A stretch of DNA of 64,000 nt from Aurantiacibacter sp. MUD61 (lineage in GTDB: Bacteria; Pseudomonadota; Alphaproteobacteria; Sphingomonadales; Sphingomonadaceae): positions 1,077,501 to 1,141,500 of the forward strand of contig NZ_CP115446.1 of NCBI RefSeq assembly GCF_027912455.1. The letters are read 5' to 3'. Below the pieces are notes generated by a model. The model was not told the DNA's origin. It did no database searches and worked only from the letters and a program-made list of their open reading frames with translations. Positions 34,086-45,922 of this stretch are shown here, piece after piece (within the stretch, counting starts at the first letter, position 1; the number at the start of each line of letters is the position of its first letter). A program made the position numbers and the translations under genes.

Positions 34086-35027
34086 ATGACGAGGAGTGCG
34101 GAGAGATTTCACACGCTTGATGCGATGCGCGGGATCGCGGCTTTGGCGGTGGTATTCTACCATGCCGGGCGGATGGTGCCGCGCGGATACCTCGCGGTCG
34201 ACCTGTTCTTCGCGCTCAGCGGATTTGTGCTGTTTCACGCCTATGCCCACCGCATGCAAGCAGGACCGTTCCTGATCGAACGGCTTATCCGGCTTGGGCC
34301 CATGATGGTGATCGGTGCGGCGATCGGTCTGGCGATCAATGGCGGTTCCGCCGGAACACTGCTGATGATTCCGACAGGCCGGACTTTCCTCTATCCGGCC
34401 AATATTCCGCTCTGGTCGCTCCTGTTCGAATTCATCGCGGGGGCTGCATTTGCGTTGCTGCTGGGTTTCGGCAAGCGCGCTTGGGTGGCAGCTCTGCTGA
34501 TCGGCTTGGTCGGCGTTGTCGCTGGCATCGAAGTGCGCGGGAGTGCCGACCTTGGCTTCCGATGGGACACCTTCGGCTATGGCCTTGCGCGCACGGCGTT
34601 CAGTTTCTGCATCGGCATTGCGATCTACCGGATCGTGACGCGTTCTCGCCTGCGCCTCGGCTGGCCCTGTGGAATGCTCGCCCTGCTGCTGCCTTTCACC
34701 GTCATGATGATGCCGCAGGATGGCAATGTGCTGGTCGATTACGCTGCCCTGATGGTCGTGATGCCACTCGCCTTGTGGCTGGGCGCGGTGAGCCGGTTTC
34801 CGAGAGCGAAAGTGGCCGCGTGGCTGGGTATTCCGTCTTATGCGCTTTATGCCGTTCACCACCCGCTGGTGAAAATGGAGCTGTCCGCCTGGCTGACCAT
34901 TCCTGCGGCAGTCCTGCTGGCGATAGTGCTGGGTTTTCTGGTGGAGCCACGATGCCGCGCCGCCTTGCAGCCGCTGCAACAACGCTTCGCAAATGCTCAC
35001 TTTCGCGCTTCGCTGAAAGGCCTATGA
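34086..35027 (+). CDS. Acyltransferase family 3 membrane protein
   Basis: O-acyltransferase-like membrane protein of 313 residues. HTLDAMRGIAALAVVFYHAG carries the family's Arg-Gly and His motif, then GYLAVDLFFALSGFVLFHAY. Nine or so membrane helices follow, and LGIPSYALYAVHHPLVKM is the usual late motif. It is one of three such proteins in the window (others at 15363 and 48786). It sits away from the glycan genes and next to a membrane protein gene that starts 7 bases after its stop. Target unknown. Confidence 0.85.
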   Translation: MTRSAERFHTLDAMRGIAALAVVFYHAGRMVPRGYLAVDLFFALSGFVLFHAYAHRMQAGPFLIERLIRLGPMMVIGAAIGLAINGGSAGTLLMIPTGRTFLYPANIPLWSLLFEFIAGAAFALLLGFGKRAWVAALLIGLVGVVAGIEVRGSADLGFRWDTFGYGLARTAFSFCIGIAIYRIVTRSRLRLGWPCGMLALLLPFTVMMMPQDGNVLVDYAALMVVMPLALWLGAVSRFPRAKVAAWLGIPSYALYAVHHPLVKMELSAWLTIPAAVLLAIVLGFLVEPRCRAALQPLQQRFANAHFRASLKGL

Positions 35028-35034
35028 TGGCGCC

Positions 35035-36024
35035 ATGGCACGCGCCCTGATCGCTCGCATTCCGCGCAATGTCGCGGTGGTTATCGCCACTATCGCTGCT
35101 TTGGGTCTCGCGCGGCTGATGACCTATACGGACTGGGCTGCGGCGAATGTGACCATTGCAGCGCTGCTCTTTGCTTGGATCGTCATCGACACGCTGTGCC
35201 TTTCAACCATCGCCAAGGCTGAGAATCGCAGGCCCGGTGCCTTTGCAATGCTCAGTGCGGCCGCGATCGGGGCGCTGGTCGTGCTGGTGGGCGGAGCGCC
35301 TGCGGTGCGCGAACGCATCCTCGCCATGCCGCCACTGCTTGCAGCGCTGGCGGGCACCATCGCTCTCTGGGCTGTGTGGTCGGGCGTGAAGCTGCTCGCC
35401 GCGAGACGAGCTGGCGTAGGGTGGGAATCGGCGCTGGGCAGCGTCCTGCCGCCGCAAATGGTCAGTATGTGGGCCACCGAGCTTCGCATGATGCATCTGG
35501 CGCTGTTCGTCTGGCGGCGCGCTCCCGATGTGCCTGAAGGCACGCGGGGCTTCGCCTATCACCGCTATCTAACGCCCATGCTGGTGACGCTGATTGCGTT
35601 GCAGGTGATCGAACTGGGTGTCGTGCATTTGCTGCTGATGCTGTGGAACCCGCTGGTCGCATGGATCGCCTTCGCGCTGACGCTGGCAGGATTGATGTGG
35701 TTTGTCGCGCTCACCAAGAGCCTGCGACTGATGCCGGTGCTGGTGGGTCCGGACTACGTCCGCATCCGCGCGGGCGCTCCTCTGGATTTCACCGTGCCGC
35801 TGGATAACATTGCCGCAGTGGGTGAGACGTTCGATGCCGATACACTCAAGGCCAAATCGACCATCGACACCGCGATCCTTAGCGCGCCCAATATGACGCT
35901 CCGCCTTGGCGAGCCGGTCGAAGTTCAGGGCCTGTTCGGCAGGACAAAGCTGATCACCCACATCGCCTTGCGCCTCGATGAACCCGCCGCCTTCCGTGCG
36001 GCGCTGGATGAGGCGCGCGGCTAA
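35035..36024 (+). CDS. Hypothetical multi-spanning membrane protein
   Basis: A 329-residue protein with seven or so hydrophobic helices in residues 10-230, then a soluble C-terminal region of about 90 residues (PVLVGPDYVRIRAGAPLDFT, VEVQGLFGRTKLITHIALRL) that looks like a PH-like beta-domain. It starts 7 bases after the acyltransferase gene, so the two are probably co-transcribed. Its stop overlaps the convergent Lrp/AsnC gene by four bases. Family not recognised. Confidence 0.65.
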   Translation: MARALIARIPRNVAVVIATIAALGLARLMTYTDWAAANVTIAALLFAWIVIDTLCLSTIAKAENRRPGAFAMLSAAAIGALVVLVGGAPAVRERILAMPPLLAALAGTIALWAVWSGVKLLAARRAGVGWESALGSVLPPQMVSMWATELRMMHLALFVWRRAPDVPEGTRGFAYHRYLTPMLVTLIALQVIELGVVHLLLMLWNPLVAWIAFALTLAGLMWFVALTKSLRLMPVLVGPDYVRIRAGAPLDFTVPLDNIAAVGETFDADTLKAKSTIDTAILSAPNMTLRLGEPVEVQGLFGRTKLITHIALRLDEPAAFRAALDEARG

Positions 36025-36503
36025 ACCGGCACTGCGGTGGTGAACTTCACCCGCGAATATACGACATGGCTATTGCACCGGCGCACGGCCGGGTCTGACA
36101 GGATGAAGTCCTGTATCCATTGTTCGTATGTCGCCATATCGGGCATCGTCACATGGGCGATCAAATCCACATCGCCCGTCACGCTGTAGCATTGGGTCAC
36201 TTCGGGTGCGGAGCGGATGCGGCGTTTCAGCCGGTCGTATCCCGATGATTGCTCCTCCATCATGGTAATGGCGACGATAATCTCGATGCCGAGCTGCGCG
36301 CTATCGACCAGCGCCACCTCGCGCAGCACCACGCCTGCCTTGCGCAAGCGGGTGAGGCGGCGGCGATAGGCGGAGACGGAGATGCCCACCGCATCGGCGA
36401 TTGCGGGCACCGGCCTGCCGATATCGGCCTGCACCTCGCGCAATATGCGGCGATCGATGGCGTCGGGAGCGGGGTGAACGTTTTCGGTCATTTCATACTT
36501 CAT
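36021..36503 (-). CDS. Lrp/AsnC family transcriptional regulator
   Basis: A 160-residue feast/famine regulator. The N-terminal HTH is DAIDRRILREVQADIGRPVP and IADAVGISVSAYRRRLTRLR. The C-terminal RAM effector domain has ITMMEEQSSGYDRLKRRIRS, TQCYSVTGDVDLIAHVTMPD and a C-terminal strand VVYSRVKFTTAVPV. It is divergent from the lipoprotein gene at 36577 across 73 bases, which may contain its own operator. The target operon could be itself or an amino acid gene; not determinable. Confidence 0.92.
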   Translation of the reverse strand: MKYEMTENVHPAPDAIDRRILREVQADIGRPVPAIADAVGISVSAYRRRLTRLRKAGVVLREVALVDSAQLGIEIIVAITMMEEQSSGYDRLKRRIRSAPEVTQCYSVTGDVDLIAHVTMPDMATYEQWIQDFILSDPAVRRCNSHVVYSRVKFTTAVPV

Positions 36504-36576
36504 TAAGAGCGAAATACGTCAGCAATGTGGTGAAACAGGTCACCTTCGCTTCGCCACGGCTCTTACCCTCGCGGGC

Positions 36577-37622
36577 ATGACGACTTGGAGAATTTCGATG
36601 GTTTCACCATATCTTGCCCTGCTCTTCGCCCTGTCCTGTGCTGGTTGTTCAGCCGCTGCTTCGGATGAGGAGGAGGGAGCAAGCGCACAGCCTGCAACCG
36701 ACACCGCAGTCGCGACGCCGCTTGGGGCACGGCGGCTCGCCCCGGAAGCACTCGGCCAGGACGGACGGATCACTTTCAGCCCAGGCTTCTCACCTGACGG
36801 GCAGACGATGTATTTCACCCGCGCCGATTGCGAGCTGATCTGGGAATGCCCGCAATTGCTCTACCGCTCGCAGCGAACCGCCAGCGGCTGGTCGCCCGCC
36901 GAGCGCGTACAATTACCCCAAGCAGAAGCGCGCGCCGAATGGCCGAGCGTCAGCCCCGATGGCTCCACGCTATACTTCTCTTGGGCACCGGACCGCCCGC
37001 GCCACGCTGGCGAGAATGTTTACGAGGATTTCGACCTCTTCGCTCTCTCGCTTTCCGATGCGGGGGCAGAGCCGGTCGCGCTCGATAATCCCGACATCAG
37101 CCGCATTCGCGGAGGCCGCATCCGCCAGACGCGCTTCGTGAACAATGAAACCGCGCCGGTGCTGACGCGCGGGGGCGATCTCTATTTCTGGAGCGAGCGT
37201 CTCGACGGCGTGGGCCTGCGCGATATCTATGTCGCGCGCGGGAATGGGAGCGGCGGTTTTGCCGCGCCGATCCCGGTACCCGGAGACATCAATACCGCAG
37301 GCGAGAACGACGGATCATGGGTCACCGCCGATGGCCGCGTAATGCTGCTCAGCACCGATGTGGTTGAGGGCGAAGGCGGCGCGGATATCTTCGTTTCGGT
37401 GCTGTGCGAAGGCGAATGGAGCGCGCCGCGCAATCTCGGGCCGGAAATCAACACCCCGGACGCCGAGTTCGCCGCCCGGATCACTCCCGATGGCGAGAGC
37501 GTGGTCTTCACGTCATCGCGCCCCACCGAAGCGGGCGGCGAGAGCGGGCTCTATCAGGTATGGACGATGCCAGTCGCCGAAATACCGGTGCTGCGCGAAG
37601 TCCTCGGCGAAGCGCGCGCGAA

Positions 37623-37626
<4 letters not shown>
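36577..37626 (+). CDS. PD40 (WD40-like beta-propeller) repeat lipoprotein
   Basis: A 349-residue secreted protein with a lipoprotein-type signal ([12 protein letters not shown], lipobox ending at a Cys near residue 24). TolB/PD40-type propeller blades follow: [55 protein letters not shown] and [20 protein letters not shown]. Such proteins bind partners in the periplasm or outer membrane; the specific role is unknown. Starts at 36577 or 36598 are both possible. Stop overlaps the convergent gltD stop by four bases. Confidence 0.8.
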
Positions 37627-39059
<1,433 letters not shown>

Positions 39060-39070
39060 TATTCTGACCC

Positions 39071-42000
39071 TTATTCCGCCGCTTCCATGGCGGCTTCATC
39101 GCGCTCAGCCTCAAGCTGCTTCAGAGCGCGCGCATAATCCTTCGGCATGACCTTAACGAATTTGCCCAGCGTGTTTTCCCAATCGTCGAGCATTTCTGCC
39201 GCGCGGGCAGAGCCGGTGTGCAGCTTGTGGCGTTCCAGCAGGATCTTGAGCCGCGCGGCATCGTGATAGAGCGGATCGCCCATGCCGAGATCGTCCACGG
39301 TGGAGGGGCGCTGCTGCGGCAGGCCCATACCCTCTGGATCGTCCGCCATGGGATCGATCTTTTGCAGCTCCACCTGCGCCATGTTGCAGCGTTCGTGGAA
39401 CGTGCCTTTGGGGTCGTAGACATAGGCGATGCCGCCGCTCATCCCGGCAGCAAAATTGCGGCCCGTGCGGCCAAGCACGGCGACAACCCCGCCGGTCATA
39501 TATTCGCAGCCATGATCGCCCGTGCCTTCGACGACGGCGACCGCGCCCGAATTGCGCACGGCAAAGCGTTCACCCGCCACGCCGCAGAAATAGGCCTCGC
39601 CCGAAATCGCGCCGTAAAGGCAGGTATTGCCGACGATAATGTTCTTGCGCGGATCGCGGTCCACGCCGTCGGGCTGGCGAACGATCACGCGGCCACCGGA
39701 CAAGCCCTTGCCGACATAGTCATTGGCATCGCCCACCAGATCCAGCGTCACGCCATGCGCCAGCCATGCAGCAAAGCTCTGCCCCGCCGTGCCGGTGAAG
39801 TTCACGCGGACGGTATCGACCGGAAGGCCTGCGTGGCCATGTTGCTTGGCGATTTCGCCCGACAGCATTGTGCCGACGGTGCGGTTAACATTGCGGACTT
39901 CGCGCTCCACCTGAACGCTTTCGCCGCGTTCCAGCGCCGGGGCGCAGGCAGTGATAAGCTCGTTGTCGAGCGCGTTTTCAAGGCCGTGCTCCTGCGTTTC
40001 CGTATGGAACAGCTCCTTGCCTTCGGGCGGCTCGACCGTGTGAAGCAGGCGGGAAAGGTCCACCCCGTCCGCCTTCCAGTGACGGATGGCGCGGTTCATG
40101 TCGATGCGGTCCACCCGGCCGATCATCTCCTCCACCGTGCGGAAGCCCATTTCGGCCATGATCTCGCGCAGCTCTTCGGCGATGAAGAAGAAGTAATTGA
40201 TCACATGCTCCGGCGTGCCGACGAAGCGCTTGCGCAGCTCCGGATTCTGCGTGGCGACGCCCACGGGGCAGGTGTTAAGGTGACACTTGCGCATCATGAT
40301 GCAGCCCGCCGCGATCAGCGGAGCCGTAGCAAAGCCGAATTCGTCCGCGCCCAGCAATGCGCCGATCGCGACATCGCGCCCGGTGCGCAGGCCGCCATCC
40401 ACCTGCACCGCGATGCGGCTGCGCAGATTGTTGAGGAGCAAAGTCTGCTGCGTTTCGGCGAGGCCGATTTCCCACGGGCTGCCGGCGTGGGTGAGGCTGG
40501 TGAGCGGCGATGCGCCCGTGCCGCCTTCATAGCCCGAAATGGTCACATGGTCGGCACGCGCCTTGGAAACGCCTGCGGCCACCGTGCCCACGCCCACTTC
40601 GGATACGAGCTTGACCGAAATGCGCGCGGCAGGATTCACGTTCTTCAGATCGTGAATCAGCTGCGCGAGGTCTTCGATCGAGTAGATATCGTGATGCGGC
40701 GGCGGCGAGATGAGGCCCACACCCGGAGTGGAATGCCGCACCTTACCGATGCGCTTGTCCACTTTGTGGCCGGGCAGCTGGCCGCCTTCGCCGGGCTTTG
40801 CGCCCTGCGCCATCTTGATCTGGATATCGTCCGAATTGGCGAGATATTCGGTGGTCACGCCGAAGCGGCCACTAGCAACCTGCTTGATCCGGCTGCGCAT
40901 GGAATCGCCATTGTCGAGCGGCTGGAAACGGAACGGCTCCTCACCGCCTTCGCCGGTATTCGAACGGCCGCCGATCCGGTTCATCGCGATGGCGAGTGTC
41001 GAATGCGCTTCATGGCTTATCGAGCCGAAGCTCATCGCGCCCGTGCTGAAGCGCTTGACGATATCTTCCGCGCTCTCGACCTCTTCGAGCGGGATTGGAT
41101 CGTTGGCCGGTTTTAATTCCATCAGGCCACGAATGGTCAGCAGGCGCTCGGCCTGTTCGTTCACCGACTTGGCAAAGGCCCTGTAGCGATCCTGCGCATT
41201 CTGTCCCGGCTCGCTGCGCACGGCATGCTGCAGGTCGGCGATATTGGCAGGCGTCCAGGCATGCTCTTCGCCGCGCAGCCGGTATTGGTAGATGCCGCCG
41301 ACATCGAGCATGTTCTTGTAGATCGGGTTATCGCCATAGGCCTCGGCATGGCGGCGCACGGTCTCCTGCGCGACTTCCTTCAGGCCGATGCCTTCGATGG
41401 TGGTCGCGGTGCGGGTGAAGAAGCGCTCTACGAATTCGGAGGACAGGCCCACCGCATCGAAAATCTGCGCCCCGCAATAGGACTGGTAGGTGGAGATACC
41501 CATTTTGGACATCACTTTCATGATGCCTTTGCCGACCGCCTTCTGGTAATTCTTCTCGACCTCTTTGGTGGTCAGTTCAGGCGCCTTGCGTTGGCGGATG
41601 TCCTCCAGCGTCTCGAAGGCGAGGTAAGGATTGATCGCTTCCGCGCCGTAGCCCGCCAGCACGCAGAAATGATGCACTTCGCGCGCTTCGCCGGTTTCGA
41701 CGACGATGCCGGTCTGCATGCGCAGGCCCTGCCGGGTCAGCTGGTGGTGCACCGCAGCCGTGGCGAGAAGGGCGGGCATGGGAATGCGGTCCGGCCCCTG
41801 TGCACGGTCGGACAGGATCAGGATGTTCTTGTCCTGCAGCACCGCTTCGGTCGCGGCCCAGCACATTTCCTTGATCGCCATTTCGAGGCCCTCTGCCCCG
41901 CTGTCCACATCCCAGGTGATGTCGATCGTCTCGGTACGGAAGGCGCCGTCGAGCACGCTCTCGACCGAGCGGATTTTCTCCATCCCGCTATTTGTCAGTA

Positions 42001-43738
42001 TCGGTTGGCTGATTTCGAGGCGCTTGTGCGTGCCGGCCTCCCGGCCCAGCAGGTTCGGGCGCGGGCCGACCATCGTCAGCAGGCTCATCACCAGCTCTTC
42101 GCGGATCGGATCGATCGGCGGGTTGGTGACCTGCGCGAAGTTCTGCTTGAAGTAATCGTAGAGCAGGCGGCTGCGCTTGGAGAGCACGGCAATCGGCGTG
42201 TCGGTACCCATCGATCCGATCGGATCGTCGCCCGCCACCGCCATCGGCTCGAGAAAGCGCGAAATGTCTTCCTGCGTGTAGCCAAAGGCCTGCTGGCGAT
42301 CGAGCAGCGAGACTTCGTGCTGCTGCACCGCCTCGTCATCGGTCTCGATCGCTTCGAGGTCCTTCAGCTTGTATTGCGCGGCGCGCAGCCATTCCTCGTA
42401 AGGATGCGCATTGGCGAGCTCGTTTTTGAGCTCCTCATCCTCGATAATACGCTCTTCCTCGAGGTCGATGAGAAGCATGCGGCCCGGCTGCAGGCGCCAT
42501 TTCCGGGTGATGTCCTCTTCCGCGAAAGGCAGCACGCCGCTTTCCGAAGCGAGGCAGACGAGATCGTCCTTGGTCACGCAATAGCGCGCGGGGCGGAGGC
42601 CGTTACGGTCGAGCGTGGCGGCAATCTGGCGGCCATCGGTGAAGGCGACCGAAGCGGGCCCATCCCATGGCTCCATCAGCGCAGCATGGTATTCGTAAAA
42701 AGCCCGGCGCTTGGGATCCATGAGGTCGTTCTTGGCCCATGCCTCCGGGATCAGCATCATCATCGCATGGGCGAGGCTGTATCCGCCGAGCAGCAGCAGC
42801 TCGAGCGCATTGTCGAGGCAGGCGGTGTCGGACTGGCCGTGCGGCACGATCGGCCACAGCTTGTCGAGATCGGCACCCAGCAGCTCGCTTTCCATCGTAC
42901 GGCGGCGGGCGTTCATCCAGTTCACATTACCGCGTACCGTATTGATCTCGCCATTGTGGCAGATAAGGCGGAAGGGCTGGGCCAGACGCCAGCTGGGGAA
43001 AGTGTTGGTAGAGAAGCGCTGGTGCACGAGGCCCAATGCGCTCTGGCAATCGGGATCGCGCAGATCGTCGTAGAAACTGCCGACCTGATTGGCGAGCAGC
43101 AGGCCTTTGTAAACGACGGTGCGGCTGGAGAAGCTGGGCATGTAGAGCTTGGTCAGGCCCGGCATGTCATGCTTTTCAGCCAGCTCTTTCAGCGGGTTCT
43201 GCGTCTGCTTGCGGATGACGATGAGCTTGCGCTCGAAAGCGTCCTGGTCGGGGCAATTGTCTCCGCGCGCGATGAAGCACTGGCGGATCACCGGCATGCT
43301 TTCCAGCACGGCCTTGCCAAGGCCTGTCTCGGTCGTCGGTACATCGCGCCAGCCGATCAGCTGCTGGCCTTCCTTGGCGATGAATTTCTCGAATTGGCCG
43401 GTGATGAAATCGCGGGCCTCTTCATCCTGCGGCATGAAGCACATGGCGACAGCGTAATCGCCCGGCTGGGGCAGTATCAGGCCTTCGCCATCCGCCCAGC
43501 GGCGATAGAGCTTGTCCGGAATCTGGATCAGGATACCTGCGCCATCGCCCAAAAGCGGGTCCGCACCCACGGCGCCGCGGTGATCGAGATTGGCGAGGAT
43601 TTCCAGCGCCTGCGTAATAATGTCGTGCGATTTCCCGCCTTTGATATGCGCGACGAAGCCCATGCCGCAATTGTCATGTTCGTTTACGCTGTCATACAGG
43701 CCCTGGGCCTGGGGAAAATCGGCACGATACTCGGTCAA
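39071..43738 (-). CDS. gltB: Glutamate synthase (NADPH) large subunit
   Basis: Alpha subunit of glutamate synthase, about 1555 residues, converting 2-oxoglutarate and glutamine to two glutamates. A short propeptide precedes the glutaminase nucleophile in [20 protein letters not shown]. The FMN synthase domain has [20 protein letters not shown] and [20 protein letters not shown]. The 3Fe-4S ligands are in [20 protein letters not shown]. The C-terminal GXGXG beta-helix contains [18 protein letters not shown]. No ATG is in frame at the 5' end. TTG at 43738 has GGAAGAG eight bases upstream and is preferred over TTG 43744. Confidence 0.95.
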   Translation of the reverse strand: MTEYRADFPQAQGLYDSVNEHDNCGMGFVAHIKGGKSHDIITQALEILANLDHRGAVGADPLLGDGAGILIQIPDKLYRRWADGEGLILPQPGDYAVAMCFMPQDEEARDFITGQFEKFIAKEGQQLIGWRDVPTTETGLGKAVLESMPVIRQCFIARGDNCPDQDAFERKLIVIRKQTQNPLKELAEKHDMPGLTKLYMPSFSSRTVVYKGLLLANQVGSFYDDLRDPDCQSALGLVHQRFSTNTFPSWRLAQPFRLICHNGEINTVRGNVNWMNARRRTMESELLGADLDKLWPIVPHGQSDTACLDNALELLLLGGYSLAHAMMMLIPEAWAKNDLMDPKRRAFYEYHAALMEPWDGPASVAFTDGRQIAATLDRNGLRPARYCVTKDDLVCLASESGVLPFAEEDITRKWRLQPGRMLLIDLEEERIIEDEELKNELANAHPYEEWLRAAQYKLKDLEAIETDDEAVQQHEVSLLDRQQAFGYTQEDISRFLEPMAVAGDDPIGSMGTDTPIAVLSKRSRLLYDYFKQNFAQVTNPPIDPIREELVMSLLTMVGPRPNLLGREAGTHKRLEISQPILTNSGMEKIRSVESVLDGAFRTETIDITWDVDSGAEGLEMAIKEMCWAATEAVLQDKNILILSDRAQGPDRIPMPALLATAAVHHQLTRQGLRMQTGIVVETGEAREVHHFCVLAGYGAEAINPYLAFETLEDIRQRKAPELTTKEVEKNYQKAVGKGIMKVMSKMGISTYQSYCGAQIFDAVGLSSEFVERFFTRTATTIEGIGLKEVAQETVRRHAEAYGDNPIYKNMLDVGGIYQYRLRGEEHAWTPANIADLQHAVRSEPGQNAQDRYRAFAKSVNEQAERLLTIRGLMELKPANDPIPLEEVESAEDIVKRFSTGAMSFGSISHEAHSTLAIAMNRIGGRSNTGEGGEEPFRFQPLDNGDSMRSRIKQVASGRFGVTTEYLANSDDIQIKMAQGAKPGEGGQLPGHKVDKRIGKVRHSTPGVGLISPPPHHDIYSIEDLAQLIHDLKNVNPAARISVKLVSEVGVGTVAAGVSKARADHVTISGYEGGTGASPLTSLTHAGSPWEIGLAETQQTLLLNNLRSRIAVQVDGGLRTGRDVAIGALLGADEFGFATAPLIAAGCIMMRKCHLNTCPVGVATQNPELRKRFVGTPEHVINYFFFIAEELREIMAEMGFRTVEEMIGRVDRIDMNRAIRHWKADGVDLSRLLHTVEPPEGKELFHTETQEHGLENALDNELITACAPALERGESVQVEREVRNVNRTVGTMLSGEIAKQHGHAGLPVDTVRVNFTGTAGQSFAAWLAHGVTLDLVGDANDYVGKGLSGGRVIVRQPDGVDRDPRKNIIVGNTCLYGAISGEAYFCGVAGERFAVRNSGAVAVVEGTGDHGCEYMTGGVVAVLGRTGRNFAAGMSGGIAYVYDPKGTFHERCNMAQVELQKIDPMADDPEGMGLPQQRPSTVDDLGMGDPLYHDAARLKILLERHKLHTGSARAAEMLDDWENTLGKFVKVMPKDYARALKQLEAERDEAAMEAAE

Positions 43739-44001
43739 TTGCAATACTCTTCCATGTTGCGAGACGGATAGAGCGCGCGTCCGAAACCGGTTTCATCGGT
43801 AACGAATTGCGAAACTCCAGCACGCGGCTGCACGAAAATGTCGTGAGCCGCCGCTATGGCGACATGAAACGTCTTTTGCAAGTTTTGCTGCAGCGCACAA
43901 GGGGGTAGAAGGGCGGTGCAAACCTATGCACGCCCTGACCCCGAGGCTTCGTATTGGTAGTGCGTTGCGGCGAGGGAGCGGAATGCCCCCGCGCGCTGTG
44001 C

Positions 44002-45885
44002 TTATTTGCTCATGCGTTGTAGGTTCATCAGCGCTTCGCGCAGAGCGCGCTCATTGTCATCGTTCGATGCCGATTTGCGCGGCTGCGGTGCAGGGGCTGC
44101 GCTTGCCTCAGCCAATGCTTGCGGCTTGGGCTGGCGTGCCTCCTGATGCGGAAAGACGACTGCCGGACGCGGCGCTTCTGCGGCCGGCTCGGCCTCTTCA
44201 ATGCGCACGAAATCGGTGGCGTTCTGCTTGAATGGATTGTTGATCGAAGAGAGCGAGCCATAGGCGGCATCGCGCGAATAGCCGGCTGGCTGCGTGCCTG
44301 GCTCGTCTTCAACAACGCTTTCGCCAGCCGGCTCTTCGGCTTCGTCAAACTCGGCCACTTCAGCCGGTGCGCTCGGCGAAGGAGGCGGAATATCGAAAGA
44401 AGGCCGCGGCGTAGGCGTTGCGGTCTGAGGAGCGGGCGCAGGCGCAGGCGTAGCGCTTTGCTGCTTGAGCGGCAGAGAGAAAGACGCGGCAATCTCGGAC
44501 AGATCGTCGGCATCTTCTTCTTCATCATCCTCGACATCGTCGCTCAGACGCATGCTGGCCGACAGCGGAGCATAAGCCTCGCCCGGCGCAGGCCGAGGCA
44601 CGCTCGGATGTTCCGGATCGCTTTCGGCAGGCTTGTTGAAATAGGCAGCCATGGCTTCGGCAGCATCTTCAGGCGGGGCAGCTTCGAAAACCTGCGGAAC
44701 GGGAGCGGGAGCGCTTTCCTCTGCTGCTTCCTGCGGCGCGGCAAAAGGAGCGGGGGCAGGCACGGGTGCGGGCGTTTCCGCCGCGCGCTGGGCGCTCCAC
44801 TCGCGATGCTTTTCCAGCGTATCGCCGAGTTTCTGCACCAATTGGACAAGGCCACCACCGTCTGCTTCGGGTTCGACCGGCTCACCGGTTTCGGCTTGCT
44901 GGACGGGTGCGGAGCTCTCGCTGGTCTGCTCGTCAAAAGCGACGGGCACTGCCGGGGCTGCGGCATTGAAAATCTGTTTGTCCGGCATGGTGTCCTCAGG
45001 TGATTCGGTTTCGCCGCTATCCTCTTCGCTGGCGTCTCCTGCAGCGTCCGACTGGTCGGCAGGCGCATCGAAGGGGCGGCTATCGCCTTCAGCGTCCGAA
45101 TTGTCGAATTGGCGCATCATCGAAGGGGGTGAGAACGGCAGTGGTTCGGGCATCTGCTCGGATTCGACCGCTTCGGGCTCATCGACAGGCGCTTCCTCGT
45201 GAGAGATCGGAGCAGGCGCGGCGACAAATTCCTGCCGCCCGGACTGGTTCTCCAAAGTAGCCTCGTCTTCTTCCTCGACCGCTGACTCGGCATCGAGATC
45301 GAGCGGCTGATCGAGGTCGATGTAATCTGTCTCCTCGGCTGCGCCCGGAAGGGGAGCGGCAACGAGGAACTCGCTCGGCCCTTCTTCCTCCTCCATCGCC
45401 AGCGCGCGGCGGCGCTTTGTCAGCGCGGGTGCGGGCTCTTCGTCGATTTCGTCGAAATCTTCAGCATCGGGCTCGATGCCGTCTTCTTCCAGATCCATTT
45501 CGGCGTTGAAAGGCTGGCGCGCAAAGCGAGGCTCACTGGCGTCCTCCAGCAGGTCATCGTCCAGATCATCGCTGGCTTTGATGGCTGCAACACGGCGTGC
45601 TGCGACGACACCGATCAGCGCGCCAAGGATAGTGGCGACCAGCGCAATGGCGGCACGGGCAGTGAAGCCAAGTGGCGGTGCAGCTGCGGGGATGAGCGAG
45701 GCGATGCCAGTGGCGGTCACCAATCGTTCAATCAATTGCACAGGCAGGATAAGGCTGCCGAGGCCCAGCAGCGCAGCAAACCACAGCGCCACAACGGCCG
45801 GAAAGGCCGGATGCGCGCTGACCGGCGGCTTGCCGCCACTGCGTGAACTCTGCTTTTGATCCATCGGCATTGATGCCACGATCAC
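44002..45885 (-). CDS. Large acidic, mostly disordered membrane-anchored protein
   Basis: A protein of about 620 residues (ATG 45885, 45870 or 45864). Two membrane helices lie near the N-terminus (FPAVVALWFAALLGLGSLIL and ARAAIALVATILGALIGVVA). Then follow about 500 residues of Asp/Glu/Ala/Pro-rich low-complexity sequence with little predicted fold, for example DDLDDDLLEDASEP and repeated PAPAPAP. Near the C-terminus YGSLSSINNPFKQN and the terminal helix NDDNERALREALMNLQRMSK look like possible interaction motifs. No family recognised. It neighbours the exosortase-associated genes on the same strand but is separated by 37 bases. Confidence 0.65.
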   Translation of the reverse strand: MIVASMPMDQKQSSRSGGKPPVSAHPAFPAVVALWFAALLGLGSLILPVQLIERLVTATGIASLIPAAAPPLGFTARAAIALVATILGALIGVVAARRVAAIKASDDLDDDLLEDASEPRFARQPFNAEMDLEEDGIEPDAEDFDEIDEEPAPALTKRRRALAMEEEEGPSEFLVAAPLPGAAEETDYIDLDQPLDLDAESAVEEEDEATLENQSGRQEFVAAPAPISHEEAPVDEPEAVESEQMPEPLPFSPPSMMRQFDNSDAEGDSRPFDAPADQSDAAGDASEEDSGETESPEDTMPDKQIFNAAAPAVPVAFDEQTSESSAPVQQAETGEPVEPEADGGGLVQLVQKLGDTLEKHREWSAQRAAETPAPVPAPAPFAAPQEAAEESAPAPVPQVFEAAPPEDAAEAMAAYFNKPAESDPEHPSVPRPAPGEAYAPLSASMRLSDDVEDDEEEDADDLSEIAASFSLPLKQQSATPAPAPAPQTATPTPRPSFDIPPPSPSAPAEVAEFDEAEEPAGESVVEDEPGTQPAGYSRDAAYGSLSSINNPFKQNATDFVRIEEAEPAAEAPRPAVVFPHQEARQPKPQALAEASAAPAPQPRKSASNDDNERALREALMNLQRMSK

Positions 45886-45922
45886 ATCCTATTCTGGCGC
45901 CCGGTCACCTGCATGCTGAGTA

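Noticed and set aside
36504..36576. Short inverted repeat GGTGA..TCACC between the Lrp/AsnC gene and the lipoprotein gene
   Set aside because: Arms are only five bases and similar repeats occur by chance in this composition; not enough to call an operator.
41225..43771. Long open frame (848 codons) on the plus strand opposite gltB
   Set aside because: It lies entirely antisense to a clearly conserved gltB and has no recognisable motif. GC-rich codon bias makes stop codons rare on the opposite strand. The same applies to 39218-41116.
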